Assembly (NCBI GenBank): GCA_029933395.1
Contig: JAOZOG010000093.1
Span: forward strand, 1-7,989
Direction of reading: 5' to 3'
Length of the DNA: 7,989 nt
DNA from: Sulfurovaceae bacterium
Lineage (GTDB): Bacteria; Campylobacterota; Campylobacteria; Campylobacterales; Sulfurovaceae
Within the stretch, counting starts at the first letter, position 1. Each line of letters begins with the position of its first letter. Of this stretch, positions 1-7,187 are shown in pieces. Position numbers and translations under genes: made by a program. Below the pieces are notes generated by a model. It searched no databases and was not told where the DNA came from. It saw only the letters and a program-made list of their open reading frames with translations.

Positions 1-2186
1 TTGGAGTTTCGATAGCTTGAGATAGTCGAGATACCCATCTTGGACATAATCTTCAGCAGACCGGCATTGATCGCCTTGCGCACCTTTTTGAGGACAGGCG
101 CCAGGTCGGTATCGGGATTTCTGCGCATCTCCATCATCGCGACTGTTTGATAGAGCATATAGGGGTAGATCGCCGCCACACCGAATGCGATCATACTTGC
201 AGCCATATGGGAGTCATAGACCTCCCCCGTCAACGCCACGATACTGACCAGGTGCCGTACCCTGTTCTCCAGGAGTATCTGATTGAGCCGGCCGACGACC
301 ATCAGCATCGGCATCGCAGCCATCTCTTCATTGAGGCCTCTGTCATCCAGGAAAATCGTTCTGATTCCATCATTATGGACATCCGCGACGATCTTCTCTG
401 CCAGCGTATTCAAACTCTCACGCAGATTCTTCTTGAAGGTCGTATCGTAGCATCTGGCTTTGTAGGAGGGGTCAAATTTTGGGTCTTTCTCGTCACCAAA
501 TTCACGCAGTATATCAACTTTTTCGTAAGAGAGGATCGGTGAAACGGTCTTGAGCCGCTTGGCATGGTCGGCATCGTCCGTCAGAATATTCCGCATCTCC
601 CCAAATCCGGTATTGAGGCTCATCACCACTCTTTCTCGAATCGGATCGATCGGTGGATTGGTAACCTGGGCAAATTTCTGCTTGAAGAAGTCAGAAAAAT
701 TTCTCTGCTTTTTGGAGAAGGCTGCCAGAGGCGTGTCGTCACCCATCGATGCCGTCGCCTCCTTGCCCTCTTTGATCATCGGGTCAAGTACCTGCTCGGC
801 AACCTCCAGAGTAATATTGAAGAACCGCTGCTTGGCATAGATAATCTCTTTTTCCGGCAGATTGATCGTCGAAAAAGGATCACTCATATGCTCCTGCAGG
901 TAGATCATATTTTCATTCATCCATTTGCTGTAGGGCTCTCTGTTTTTGAGGTACTCGTCGATATCGTTGCTTTTGAGAACCTTCCCATACTTGAGATCGA
1001 TACCCATCATTTCGCCAGACTGCAGTCTGCCTCTCTCTACGATCTCCTCCTCGGGAGTCTTGAGTACGCCATACTCCGAAGAGATCAGCAATCTATTATC
1101 CGTCGTGATGATATATTTCGCCGGTCTCAATCCATTTCGATCCAGTACACATCCGATATACCTGCCATCTGTCAAACTGACTGCCGCAGGGCCATCCCAG
1201 GGCTCGAAGCAGGTACTGACATACTCATAAAACGCTCTGAGTTTGGCATCCATATGCGGGGCGTTCTGCCAAGGTGCAGGGAGCATCGAGCGGGCAGCCT
1301 TGAAAAAATCCATCCCGTTGACACGCAAAAACTCGAAGAAGTTATCCAGACTGGCGGAATCACTCATGCCATCCTGTATGATCGGTGCCAGTCTCTGCAT
1401 CTCCTCATCGGAAAAGACTTCACTCTTCAAATCTCTGAGCTTGGCGGCAACATTGAAGCGGTTGGCTGTGACTGAGTTGATCTCTCCGTTGTGTGCGATC
1501 ATTCTGAAAGGTTGTGCAAGCTTCCACTGCGGCAGGGTATTGGTCGAAAATCTCTGATGAAAGAGGCAGAAGGAGATTTTGAAATCCTCATCTGCCAAAT
1601 CTTTGTAGAACTCCTTGATATGGGTCGGCATCACCAATCCCTTGTAGGAGACGACAGAGGTCGAGAAAGAGGGAATATAGAATGCCTCATCTCCACTGAG
1701 TCTGTTTTCGATCTCTTTGCGCGAGAGGTAGACCAGCGCTTCGAAGCGTCTGGCACCGATCAATGTATTGGGCACGACAAAAAGCTGGGTGATCTCTGGC
1801 AGTGTCTCGATTGCCTGCTCTCCGAGTGCATCGGTATTGATAGGTACTTTTCGGGTATAAACAATTCTGAGATCGTTGTTTTCGCACACCTCTCTGAAGA
1901 CCTCAAAATCCTCTTCGTTGCGATTGAACACCATCGCTACGGCATAGACATCGGGAAGGATGATCTCATCCTGCTTCGCGACTTTGGCAAAAAACTTCTT
2001 GGGGATTGACAGCAGCAGTCCGCTTCCGTCTCCCGTCTTGCCATCTGCTGCAATCGCGCCTCTGTGCATCATACGGGAGAGTGAAATGATCGCATCTTCC
2101 AGGTTTTTGTGTGACGGAACGTTGTCTATCGATGCCAATAGACCAAATCCGCAGTTATCTTTAAATGAGGTAAAGAGATCTCTCAT
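1..2186 (-). CDS. gltB: Glutamate synthase large (alpha) subunit, N-terminal part, cut by window edge
   Basis: The reading frame is open from the ATG at 2186-2184 to the left edge and gives 728 residues. The enzyme makes two glutamates from glutamine and 2-oxoglutarate in the cytoplasm, usually with the small subunit GltD, which is not in the window. The protein begins MRDLFTSFKDN and then CGFGLLA, so Cys12 is the expected catalytic N-terminal nucleophile of the class II glutaminase domain once an 11-residue propeptide is removed. Other glutaminase motifs follow: CLFHQRFSTNT at 207-217 and HNGEIN at 232-237. The central domain contains FAQVTNPPIDPIRE at 505-518, and the visible part ends at KMGISTISSYRNS. 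The FMN/iron-sulfur and C-terminal beta-helix domains lie outside, since full-length proteins have about 1,500 residues. The frame is intact. A GGGTGG sequence lies just upstream of the start. The match to the GltB family is strong by eye. Confidence 0.96.
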   Translation of the reverse strand, partial: MRDLFTSFKDNCGFGLLASIDNVPSHKNLEDAIISLSRMMHRGAIAADGKTGDGSGLLLSIPKKFFAKVAKQDEIILPDVYAVAMVFNRNEEDFEVFREVCENNDLRIVYTRKVPINTDALGEQAIETLPEITQLFVVPNTLIGARRFEALVYLSRKEIENRLSGDEAFYIPSFSTSVVSYKGLVMPTHIKEFYKDLADEDFKISFCLFHQRFSTNTLPQWKLAQPFRMIAHNGEINSVTANRFNVAAKLRDLKSEVFSDEEMQRLAPIIQDGMSDSASLDNFFEFLRVNGMDFFKAARSMLPAPWQNAPHMDAKLRAFYEYVSTCFEPWDGPAAVSLTDGRYIGCVLDRNGLRPAKYIITTDNRLLISSEYGVLKTPEEEIVERGRLQSGEMMGIDLKYGKVLKSNDIDEYLKNREPYSKWMNENMIYLQEHMSDPFSTINLPEKEIIYAKQRFFNITLEVAEQVLDPMIKEGKEATASMGDDTPLAAFSKKQRNFSDFFKQKFAQVTNPPIDPIRERVVMSLNTGFGEMRNILTDDADHAKRLKTVSPILSYEKVDILREFGDEKDPKFDPSYKARCYDTTFKKNLRESLNTLAEKIVADVHNDGIRTIFLDDRGLNEEMAAMPMLMVVGRLNQILLENRVRHLVSIVALTGEVYDSHMAASMIAFGVAAIYPYMLYQTVAMMEMRRNPDTDLAPVLKKVRKAINAGLLKIMSKMGISTISSYRNS

Positions 2187-2252
2187 AAGCCACCCTTTGG
2201 TTTTTTTTTGTTAGGCTGATACTCGCTGGTTTCTGCCTACAGAATAGAGTCG

Positions 2253-2258
2253 ATTATA
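2253..2258 (-). promoter_or_regulatory. Probable -10 box of gltB promoter
   Basis: On the minus strand this is a perfect TATAAT, 66 bases upstream of the gltB ATG, giving a predicted start of transcription near 2246 and a leader of about 60 bases. No good -35 hexamer is visible, which is usual for Campylobacterota sigma-70 promoters. The leader carries a run of nine A residues (T at 2201-2209 on the plus strand) before the ribosome binding site. I see no riboswitch-like structure in it. Confidence 0.5.
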
Positions 2259-2280
2259 CAGAAAAGTGAGTTAATAACAG

Positions 2281-2898
2281 ATGAAAGGTTTCGTCATCGC
2301 CCTGCGCAGAGCCAAAAATGAAGATATGATCGCGACGATCCTCTCTCCCCGCAATGTCGGCACCTATTACCGCTTTTTCGGTGCAAGACATTCGATTCTG
2401 CAGTTTGGATATCTGATCGATTTCGAGGTGGAGGGGGAGCAGGAGAGCTATCTGCCCAGACTTAGAAACCTCAGCCATATCGGTTTTGAATGGCTCTACG
2501 ACAGCAACCGCCTGCTTCTCTGGCAAAACTATATCAAACTCTTCGAACCGCATCTCAGAGATACAGAAGAGCTGAACTCCTTCTATTTCGATCTGCTGCT
2601 GCAGTCGGCCAAAAAGTGGGGCCGGCAAAACCCCAAACGGATCGTCTGCGAAAATTACATCACTCTACTGAAATACGAAGGCCGTATGCACGACGATGAA
2701 AATTGCTACATCTGCGAACAGCCGATTGAAGAGGAGATTTCTCTGATGCAGGCTTATATTCCGGCGCACCCATACTGCATTCAGAGTGCCGCCCTGAACA
2801 AGAAGAAACTGCTCTATTTCTTTGAGAGTGGCAAGACACTCTATCTCGACGACAGCGAGGTCGAGTCTCTCTACCAGGTTGCGATGAAGGGGTTGTAG
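2281..2898 (+). CDS. recO: Recombination mediator RecO, short Campylobacterota type
   Basis: The 205-residue protein resembles, from memory, the RecO of Campylobacter and Helicobacter. Shared features are an MKGF start, an N-terminal OB-like strand region with RFFGARHS at 31-38 and a GYLIDFE stretch at 43-49, an LLLWQ segment near 78-82, and a C-terminal Cys/His cluster. RecO loads RecA on SSB-coated single-stranded DNA together with RecR during gap and break repair in the cytoplasm. Cys142 and Cys145 (CYIC) with His163 and Cys166 (HPYC) form a CxxC...HxxC set that could bind one zinc. The length is below the roughly 240 residues of E. coli RecO, but this is usual for the group. A purine-rich AAGTGAG at 2264-2270 precedes the ATG by ten bases. 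The gene is divergent from gltB and converges on the GTPase gene with only 28 bases between the stops. The identification rests on remembered homologues, not on a search. Confidence 0.8.
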   Translation: MKGFVIALRRAKNEDMIATILSPRNVGTYYRFFGARHSILQFGYLIDFEVEGEQESYLPRLRNLSHIGFEWLYDSNRLLLWQNYIKLFEPHLRDTEELNSFYFDLLLQSAKKWGRQNPKRIVCENYITLLKYEGRMHDDENCYICEQPIEEEISLMQAYIPAHPYCIQSAALNKKKLLYFFESGKTLYLDDSEVESLYQVAMKGL

Positions 2899-2919
2899 CT
2901 TCTGAAAAAGAGGGGAGCA

Positions 2920-2935
2920 GAGCAGGTCAATGCTC
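2920..2935. other. Small hairpin between convergent recO and GTPase genes
   Basis: GAGCA at 2920-2924 pairs with TGCTC at 2931-2935 around a six-base loop that contains the stop codon of the GTPase gene. On the minus strand a TCTTTTTC stretch follows after ten more bases. The distance makes this at best a weak terminator for the minus-strand operon, and no other terminator is visible in the 28-base gap. Confidence 0.2.
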
Positions 2936-4324
2936 GATCTGATTCAGGAGTATCGACTCGATCGTCTCACTGTACGCTCTCAGTGCTTTCTCTTTGATCA
3001 CATTACCACTGCGAAATGCCTGGTGCAGCTTCTCCAGCTTTTTCCTGCTCTCGTCATCGACCCACTGACTTCCTGTCAACGTTTCGCTGTCCATTTGAAT
3101 CCTGCTTCGATCTGCGTGGGGACGATTGGCAAGCTCCTGCGTATAGTAGAGCGCTCTCCTCAGAAGGATATAGGGGAAGTTCCGGTTCTGCATCGGCCCC
3201 ACTTCGATTCTGCGACTTCCCAGCTTCTGGCCCAACACTTTCATCTCTGCTATTTCGTTGAAGCCCAACAGTGCTCCGGCACCACCGATCACTGCACCGA
3301 TGGCACTTCCCAGCATCAGACTTGTCCCGCCCAGCATCAGATCGACACCGGAACCGGTCAGCGCCCCGCCTGCTGCACCGGTGATCACCATCTCCTTTTT
3401 GCCCAGACCGAAAAGAGAAGCACTCTCCCTGGAGAAGAGGTCCATCTCCTGAAAAAGTGGAAGTTGCGCCTCTTTTTCCAACCGGGTATGGTTCCATACC
3501 TCTGCGATCTTGCGGTGCGACCGCTCCTCAACTCTTCTCAGGTGCGCTTTATAGCGCTCCAGCACCTTCTCTTTCTCTTTACTGTCGGCTTCCTCTCCTG
3601 CGATAGCCAGAGACTCGACATGGCTGAGTGATTCTGCCAGCAACTCACTCACAAGCTGCGCCGAATCGGATATCTTCTGCCTTCGGTAGACCGTAAAGAT
3701 CTCGATCGAACGCTTCACCGATGCCGTCCACTCTTCACGGAGCTGTGCCATACTCTCCAGCAGGGCGATATGCTGTGAGAAGTTCGCCTCCATTGGATTG
3801 AAGACTCTGACCATACGGAAATAGTGTCCCAGTGCCCGCCTCCACTCCTCCACATAGTCCGTCTCATCGATCAGGTTGATCAGTGCCATCGAGGGCTGTC
3901 CTGTCCAGCGCAGTATCTCCATCTCCGCTTCATACTCGGCGCCGTAGGGCTTCGACCCATCTACGACATAGATGATACCGGCACCATTGAGGATCGGTTC
4001 GAGCAGTTCGATCTCATCGTGAAAACGGGGATCTTCACGGTGCTCATAGGCAAAGCGTCTGACCCTCTCTGCTTTTCTGTCCGCAGACACCTCCTCGCCC
4101 TCCAGCCACTCCAACATCGCCCGTGCCCGCTGAAAACCGGGAGTATCGAAGAGCTCATAGAGAATCTCGCCATCGATTTGCAGCGGAAAGCTCCGCTGTT
4201 TTGTGGTCGTCCCCGGAATATCGGATATCTGTACCGTCTCATCATGGGCAAGTGTCGAAACGATACTGCTTTTGCCTTTGTTGGGGTGGCCGACGACGGC
4301 GAACTTCGGATGTGCTTCACTCAT
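2927..4324 (-). CDS. GTPase with C-terminal DUF3482-type domain and glycine-zipper hydrophobic hairpin
   Basis: The 465-residue protein starts with a TRAFAC-class GTPase domain. The P-loop GHPNKGKS is at 12-19, the switch I Thr lies in PGTTT at 37-41, and DTPG is at 60-63. The base-recognition motif appears to be NLID at 150-153, where the usual Lys of NKxD is Leu. A charged, probably helical segment at about 200-300 (KEKEKVLERYKAHLRRVEE) follows. Then comes a Gly/Ala-rich hydrophobic stretch at about 313-355 with ITGAAGGALTGSG and GSAIGAVIGGAGALLG, which looks like a glycine-zipper membrane hairpin. The C-terminus is soluble and helical. This architecture matches the GTPase/DUF3482 family as I remember it, which has no assigned function that I know of. 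The start overlaps the stop of the upstream membrane protein gene by four bases (ATGA), with AGGA at 4335-4332 as its ribosome binding site. The two are therefore translated together and probably form one complex at the inner membrane. The GTPase call is strong and the family name is fairly strong. Confidence 0.85.
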   Translation of the reverse strand: MSEAHPKFAVVGHPNKGKSSIVSTLAHDETVQISDIPGTTTKQRSFPLQIDGEILYELFDTPGFQRARAMLEWLEGEEVSADRKAERVRRFAYEHREDPRFHDEIELLEPILNGAGIIYVVDGSKPYGAEYEAEMEILRWTGQPSMALINLIDETDYVEEWRRALGHYFRMVRVFNPMEANFSQHIALLESMAQLREEWTASVKRSIEIFTVYRRQKISDSAQLVSELLAESLSHVESLAIAGEEADSKEKEKVLERYKAHLRRVEERSHRKIAEVWNHTRLEKEAQLPLFQEMDLFSRESASLFGLGKKEMVITGAAGGALTGSGVDLMLGGTSLMLGSAIGAVIGGAGALLGFNEIAEMKVLGQKLGSRRIEVGPMQNRNFPYILLRRALYYTQELANRPHADRSRIQMDSETLTGSQWVDDESRKKLEKLHQAFRSGNVIKEKALRAYSETIESILLNQIEH

Positions 4325-5730
4325 CGTATCATCCTGATATTTTCCTCTTTCAGGGCAGCGATTTTGGCAGCCCAGATCTCGAACTCCGCATCCGTAGCGA
4401 TCGATGCCCGCTGCGGTGTTCCCAGCGGATAAACGACAATCGTACGCTTCTTCTTTTCACTCAGTGCTTTGAGAAAATCGATAAAGTCCATCGTGGGAGG
4501 CTCCCATGCTTTGACATAGAGCAGAACGTCACCTTCGGCGTTCTCGATCACCTGGCGATCCTCCTTCAGGGAGTGCAGACCGCCTGCTTCATAAATGGCA
4601 TCGGCAAGAATGCCGGACTGTTCATTTTGCAACACAATCTGCTCCCTGTCCAGTGCCCACCCGATGACGGCAGTATAGTGCTGTTTCGGTTCAGCGAGGG
4701 CCGTGTCACCCTCCCCTCTTTTGCGCGGCGCATGCTCTTTCTGTGGAGCCTGTGTCGTGATCAGCGGTTCACGCATCTCACGCAGCAACTCCCTGACGCC
4801 CTCCAGCGAAAGAATTGCACGCTCCGTTGCCTTATTCAAAGCTCTGGAAGCTGCCAGAAAGAGGAGAAAGCGCAACAGGATCGCATAAAAGAGTGTCGTC
4901 ATCGCCAGAAATTTCCACCACTCGCCCATCTGGGATGCATACGCCACCATCTCCCGGCTCAGTTTGCCGCCCAGTCTGAAGTAGTGGCTCTGCTCGATCA
5001 ATTCGGCAGAGGGTACCGCCTGGGGAAGCCACTCCCTCCAGGGCAGTGCAATCATCTCGAGAAAATGATGAAACCCCTCGGGTGAGATCTGAAGTGTCGT
5101 ACTCCAGGCAAATGCGATATCTTCACTCGCCACCACCAGCAGCAGTGCCAGAAAAAGCCCGAGAGAAAAAGCGAGCGCCAACTCCTGGGAGCGCCTGATC
5201 ACGATCCAGTTGGCAAGCATTGGACTGATTTTGAGTCTATCGATCATCTCTCTGCTCTTTCCCGGCAGAAGCAGCAGGATATTCTCCATCCAGTAGGCAG
5301 GTGAGAGATGCACCAACATCGCCCCGGCATCGCCTGCCCGCAACATCGCCAGCAGCGTCATCGTCATCGTCACCAACGGAAGCAGAAAGACCGCAGAGAG
5401 AAAATAGAGCAGGTTTACCGGCTCGCTTCCATTGTAACGCAGCAGTCCGATACCGGAGAAGATACCCAGGAAGAAAGAGAGAACCAGGAGAAAAAGTGTC
5501 GCGTGCGAGAGGTACTTCAGGAGTTTTTCCGAGCTGTGTGACGGGGAGAGAAGATGGAGATGCTCATCTCTCCACCGCTCCAGAAGCGCTATCGGTTTCT
5601 CCAACAGCTCGCTGTGTGCCAGACCAAAACTCCGATTTTCCTGATGCGTTCCCCTCTCCAGCTGCATCAGTTCGTAGAGATCGATATAGAGTTTTAATCC
5701 GTCCTTGCCACCCTTGTTTTTTACTGCCAT
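4321..5730 (-). CDS. Multi-pass membrane protein, DUF2868 type, partner of the downstream GTPase
   Basis: With the ATG at 5730 the protein has 469 residues. A GTG at 5742, in frame and four codons upstream, is a possible alternative start. I prefer the ATG because AGG lies five bases before it and no such sequence precedes the GTG. Predicted membrane helices are at about 77-96, 105-129, 184-201 and 274-294. The block FRLGGK at 251-256 followed by GEWWKFLAMTTLFYAILLRFL from 269 fits what I recall of the DUF2868 family. After a charged linker (330-350) comes a soluble alpha/beta-looking domain at 352-440, with strands AVIGWAL, DVLLYVKAWEPP and RTIVVYPLG. The function is unknown. DUF2868 genes are known to me as neighbours of DUF3482 GTPase genes, and here the two overlap by four bases, which supports the assignment. 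No signal peptide is seen. Confidence 0.8.
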   Translation of the reverse strand: MAVKNKGGKDGLKLYIDLYELMQLERGTHQENRSFGLAHSELLEKPIALLERWRDEHLHLLSPSHSSEKLLKYLSHATLFLLVLSFFLGIFSGIGLLRYNGSEPVNLLYFLSAVFLLPLVTMTMTLLAMLRAGDAGAMLVHLSPAYWMENILLLLPGKSREMIDRLKISPMLANWIVIRRSQELALAFSLGLFLALLLVVASEDIAFAWSTTLQISPEGFHHFLEMIALPWREWLPQAVPSAELIEQSHYFRLGGKLSREMVAYASQMGEWWKFLAMTTLFYAILLRFLLFLAASRALNKATERAILSLEGVRELLREMREPLITTQAPQKEHAPRKRGEGDTALAEPKQHYTAVIGWALDREQIVLQNEQSGILADAIYEAGGLHSLKEDRQVIENAEGDVLLYVKAWEPPTMDFIDFLKALSEKKKRTIVVYPLGTPQRASIATDAEFEIWAAKIAALKEENIRMIR

Positions 5731-5766
5731 TGCCGCCTGCACTTCATTTTGTTCTGTCAGCTGGAC

Positions 5767-5775
5767 AATATATCA
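5767..5775 (-). promoter_or_regulatory. Probable extended -10 promoter of the membrane protein-GTPase operon
   Basis: On the minus strand the sequence reads TGATATATT, an extended -10 (TGn followed by TATATT), with the hexamer at 5772-5767. Transcription would start near 5760, about 20-30 bases before the possible start codons. It suggests that the two-gene operon has its own promoter and is not simply read through from the malic enzyme gene. The prediction is by eye only. Confidence 0.45.
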
Positions 5776-5793
5776 CTATTCTCCGCTGCCTCC

Positions 5794-5815
5794 GGATTAT
5801 TTTTTACAATAATCC
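5794..5815. repeat. 22-bp perfect inverted repeat (8-6-8) between malic enzyme gene and DUF2868 promoter
   Basis: GGATTATT at 5794-5801 is the exact reverse complement of AATAATCC at 5808-5815, with the six-base loop TTTTAC. It begins seven bases beyond the malic enzyme stop codon. On the plus strand it is followed by TTTTCTTT, so as RNA it resembles an intrinsic terminator for plus-strand transcripts. On the minus strand no U-tract follows, so it is a poor terminator for the malic enzyme gene. It also reaches the position where the -35 element of the downstream operon promoter would lie, so it could be an operator instead. The sequence does not decide between these roles. Confidence 0.5.
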
Positions 5816-5821
5816 TTTTCT

Positions 5822-7096
5822 TTACTCCTCTTCCGGACAACCATAAATCATACATCGGAGCTTCTCCCTGTAGGCTTCATGGTCATAATCGGTTACCCGT
5901 GCGACACCCTCTTCGACAGCTGCCTTCGCGACGGCTGAAGCGACCCAGATCAGCACCTCTTTGTTGAAAGGAAGTGGAATGATATGCTCTTTGCCAAATG
6001 CCAGATCTTCATTGTGATAGGCGGCTTTGACATAATAGGGTACGGGCTCTTTCGCCAGATCTGCCAATGCTCTCGAAGCGGCGATCTTCATCCCCTCTGT
6101 CACCTTTTTGGCGCGCACATCGAGTGCTCCCCGGAAGATGAAGGGGAAACCCAGGACATTGTTGACCTGATTGGGATAGTCGCTTCGACCTGTCCCCATA
6201 ATCACATCGTCTCTCACCTCAGCGACCTCTTCTGGAAGAATCTCAGGTACAGGATTGGCCAGCGCGAAGATGATCGGATCGGGTGCCATTTTTGCGACCA
6301 TCTCTTTGCTCAATGCGCCTGCACTGCTGAGTCCCAGGAACATATCGGCACCTTCGATGATATCGCCAAGTGTTTTGGCATCCGTCTCCATCGCGAACTC
6401 TGCTTTGTATTTGTTGAGATCCTTGCGATCCGTTGTGATCACCCCCTTGCTGTCACACATATAGAGATGCTTCACGCCGACGGCACGATACATCCTCGCA
6501 CAGGAGATTCCTGCTGCTCCTGCACCGTTGACGACGACTTTGATCTCCTCGATCTTTTTGCCCGAGAGTTCCAGTGCATTCATCAGTCCCGCAGTCGTAA
6601 TGATCGCCGTACCATGCTGATCGTCGTGAAAGACCGGGATATCGAGCATCTCCTGAAGTTTCGTTTCGATCTCGAAGCACTTCGGTGCCTTGATATCTTC
6701 GAGGTTGATTCCACCAAAAGTAGGCGCAATCGCTTTGCTCACTGCGATGATCTCATCGACTTCATGCACATCCAGTTCGATATCGAAAGCATCGACCTGG
6801 GCGAATTTTTTGAAGAGAACCGATTTTCCCTCCATCACCGGCTTACCGGCAAGCGGGCCGATATCCCCCAGCCCCAGAACTGCCGAACCGTCCGATATGA
6901 CCGCTACCAGATTACCTTTGTTGGTATAGGTATAGGCCAGCTCCTCCTCTTTGGCTATCTCCAGACATGGGATCGCTACACCCGGTGTATAGGCGAGTGA
7001 GAGTTCGTGTTGCGAATCACAGGATTTGGTGATCTCGATGCCGATTTTCCCACCAATATGGTAGTCAAGTGCCTCTTGCTTGATATCTTTGCTCAT
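5822..7096 (-). CDS. maeB: Malic enzyme, NAD(P)-dependent, single-domain short form
   Basis: The 424-residue protein catalyses oxidative decarboxylation of malate to pyruvate with reduction of NAD(P)+, linking the TCA cycle to pyruvate in the cytoplasm. The family motifs are complete: YTPGVAIPC at 36-44 with the catalytic Tyr36, SDGSAVLGLGDIGP at 68-81, EGKS at 89-92 with the expected catalytic Lys91, the metal-site region NLEDIKAPKCFEIE at 131-144, FHDDQHGTA at 156-164, the dinucleotide-binding GAGAAG at 191-196, ANPVPEI at 280-286 and TGRSDYPNQVNNVLGFP at 302-318. It lacks the C-terminal phosphotransacetylase-like domain of E. coli MaeB, so it is the short type also found in Gram-positives and Campylobacter. 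The coenzyme cannot be decided with confidence, so the symbol is by family only. GAGGA at 7108-7104 lies seven bases before the ATG and a TATAAT box lies 30 bases upstream, so start and promoter are well supported. Confidence 0.95.
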   Translation of the reverse strand: MSKDIKQEALDYHIGGKIGIEITKSCDSQHELSLAYTPGVAIPCLEIAKEEELAYTYTNKGNLVAVISDGSAVLGLGDIGPLAGKPVMEGKSVLFKKFAQVDAFDIELDVHEVDEIIAVSKAIAPTFGGINLEDIKAPKCFEIETKLQEMLDIPVFHDDQHGTAIITTAGLMNALELSGKKIEEIKVVVNGAGAAGISCARMYRAVGVKHLYMCDSKGVITTDRKDLNKYKAEFAMETDAKTLGDIIEGADMFLGLSSAGALSKEMVAKMAPDPIIFALANPVPEILPEEVAEVRDDVIMGTGRSDYPNQVNNVLGFPFIFRGALDVRAKKVTEGMKIAASRALADLAKEPVPYYVKAAYHNEDLAFGKEHIIPLPFNKEVLIWVASAVAKAAVEEGVARVTDYDHEAYREKLRCMIYGCPEEE

Positions 7097-7125
7097 TGTT
7101 CAATCCTCATAAAAAAATTAGGGGG

Positions 7126-7131
7126 ATTATA
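7126..7131 (-). promoter_or_regulatory. Probable -10 box of malic enzyme promoter
   Basis: A perfect TATAAT on the minus strand predicts a transcript start near 7119 and a leader of about 23 bases that contains the GAGGA ribosome binding site. The -35 region shows no clear hexamer. Read on the plus strand, the overlapping TATACA at 7128-7133 could serve the divergent cytochrome gene, with a leader of roughly 48 bases. Confidence 0.55.
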
Positions 7132-7187
7132 CACTAAACTATGTTAGGATGATGATAAATATTTTGGAGGATGGGTATCTGCAGCAT

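Noticed and set aside
564..1475. Open frame of 303 codons on the plus strand
   Set aside because: It lies fully antisense to gltB, whose minus-strand frame shows clear family motifs, so this is a shadow frame.
3054..3497. Out-of-frame 147-codon frame inside the GTPase gene, same strand
   Set aside because: It is a shifted reading of the glycine-zipper and C-terminal region with a low-complexity product. There is no binding site of its own.
4123..5085. Open frame of 320 codons on the plus strand
   Set aside because: It is antisense to both genes of the membrane protein-GTPase operon and crosses their junction. The protein looks random.
5984..7000. Open frame of 338 codons on the plus strand
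   Set aside because: It is antisense to the malic enzyme gene, and its Cys/His/Asp-rich protein has no recognisable domain.
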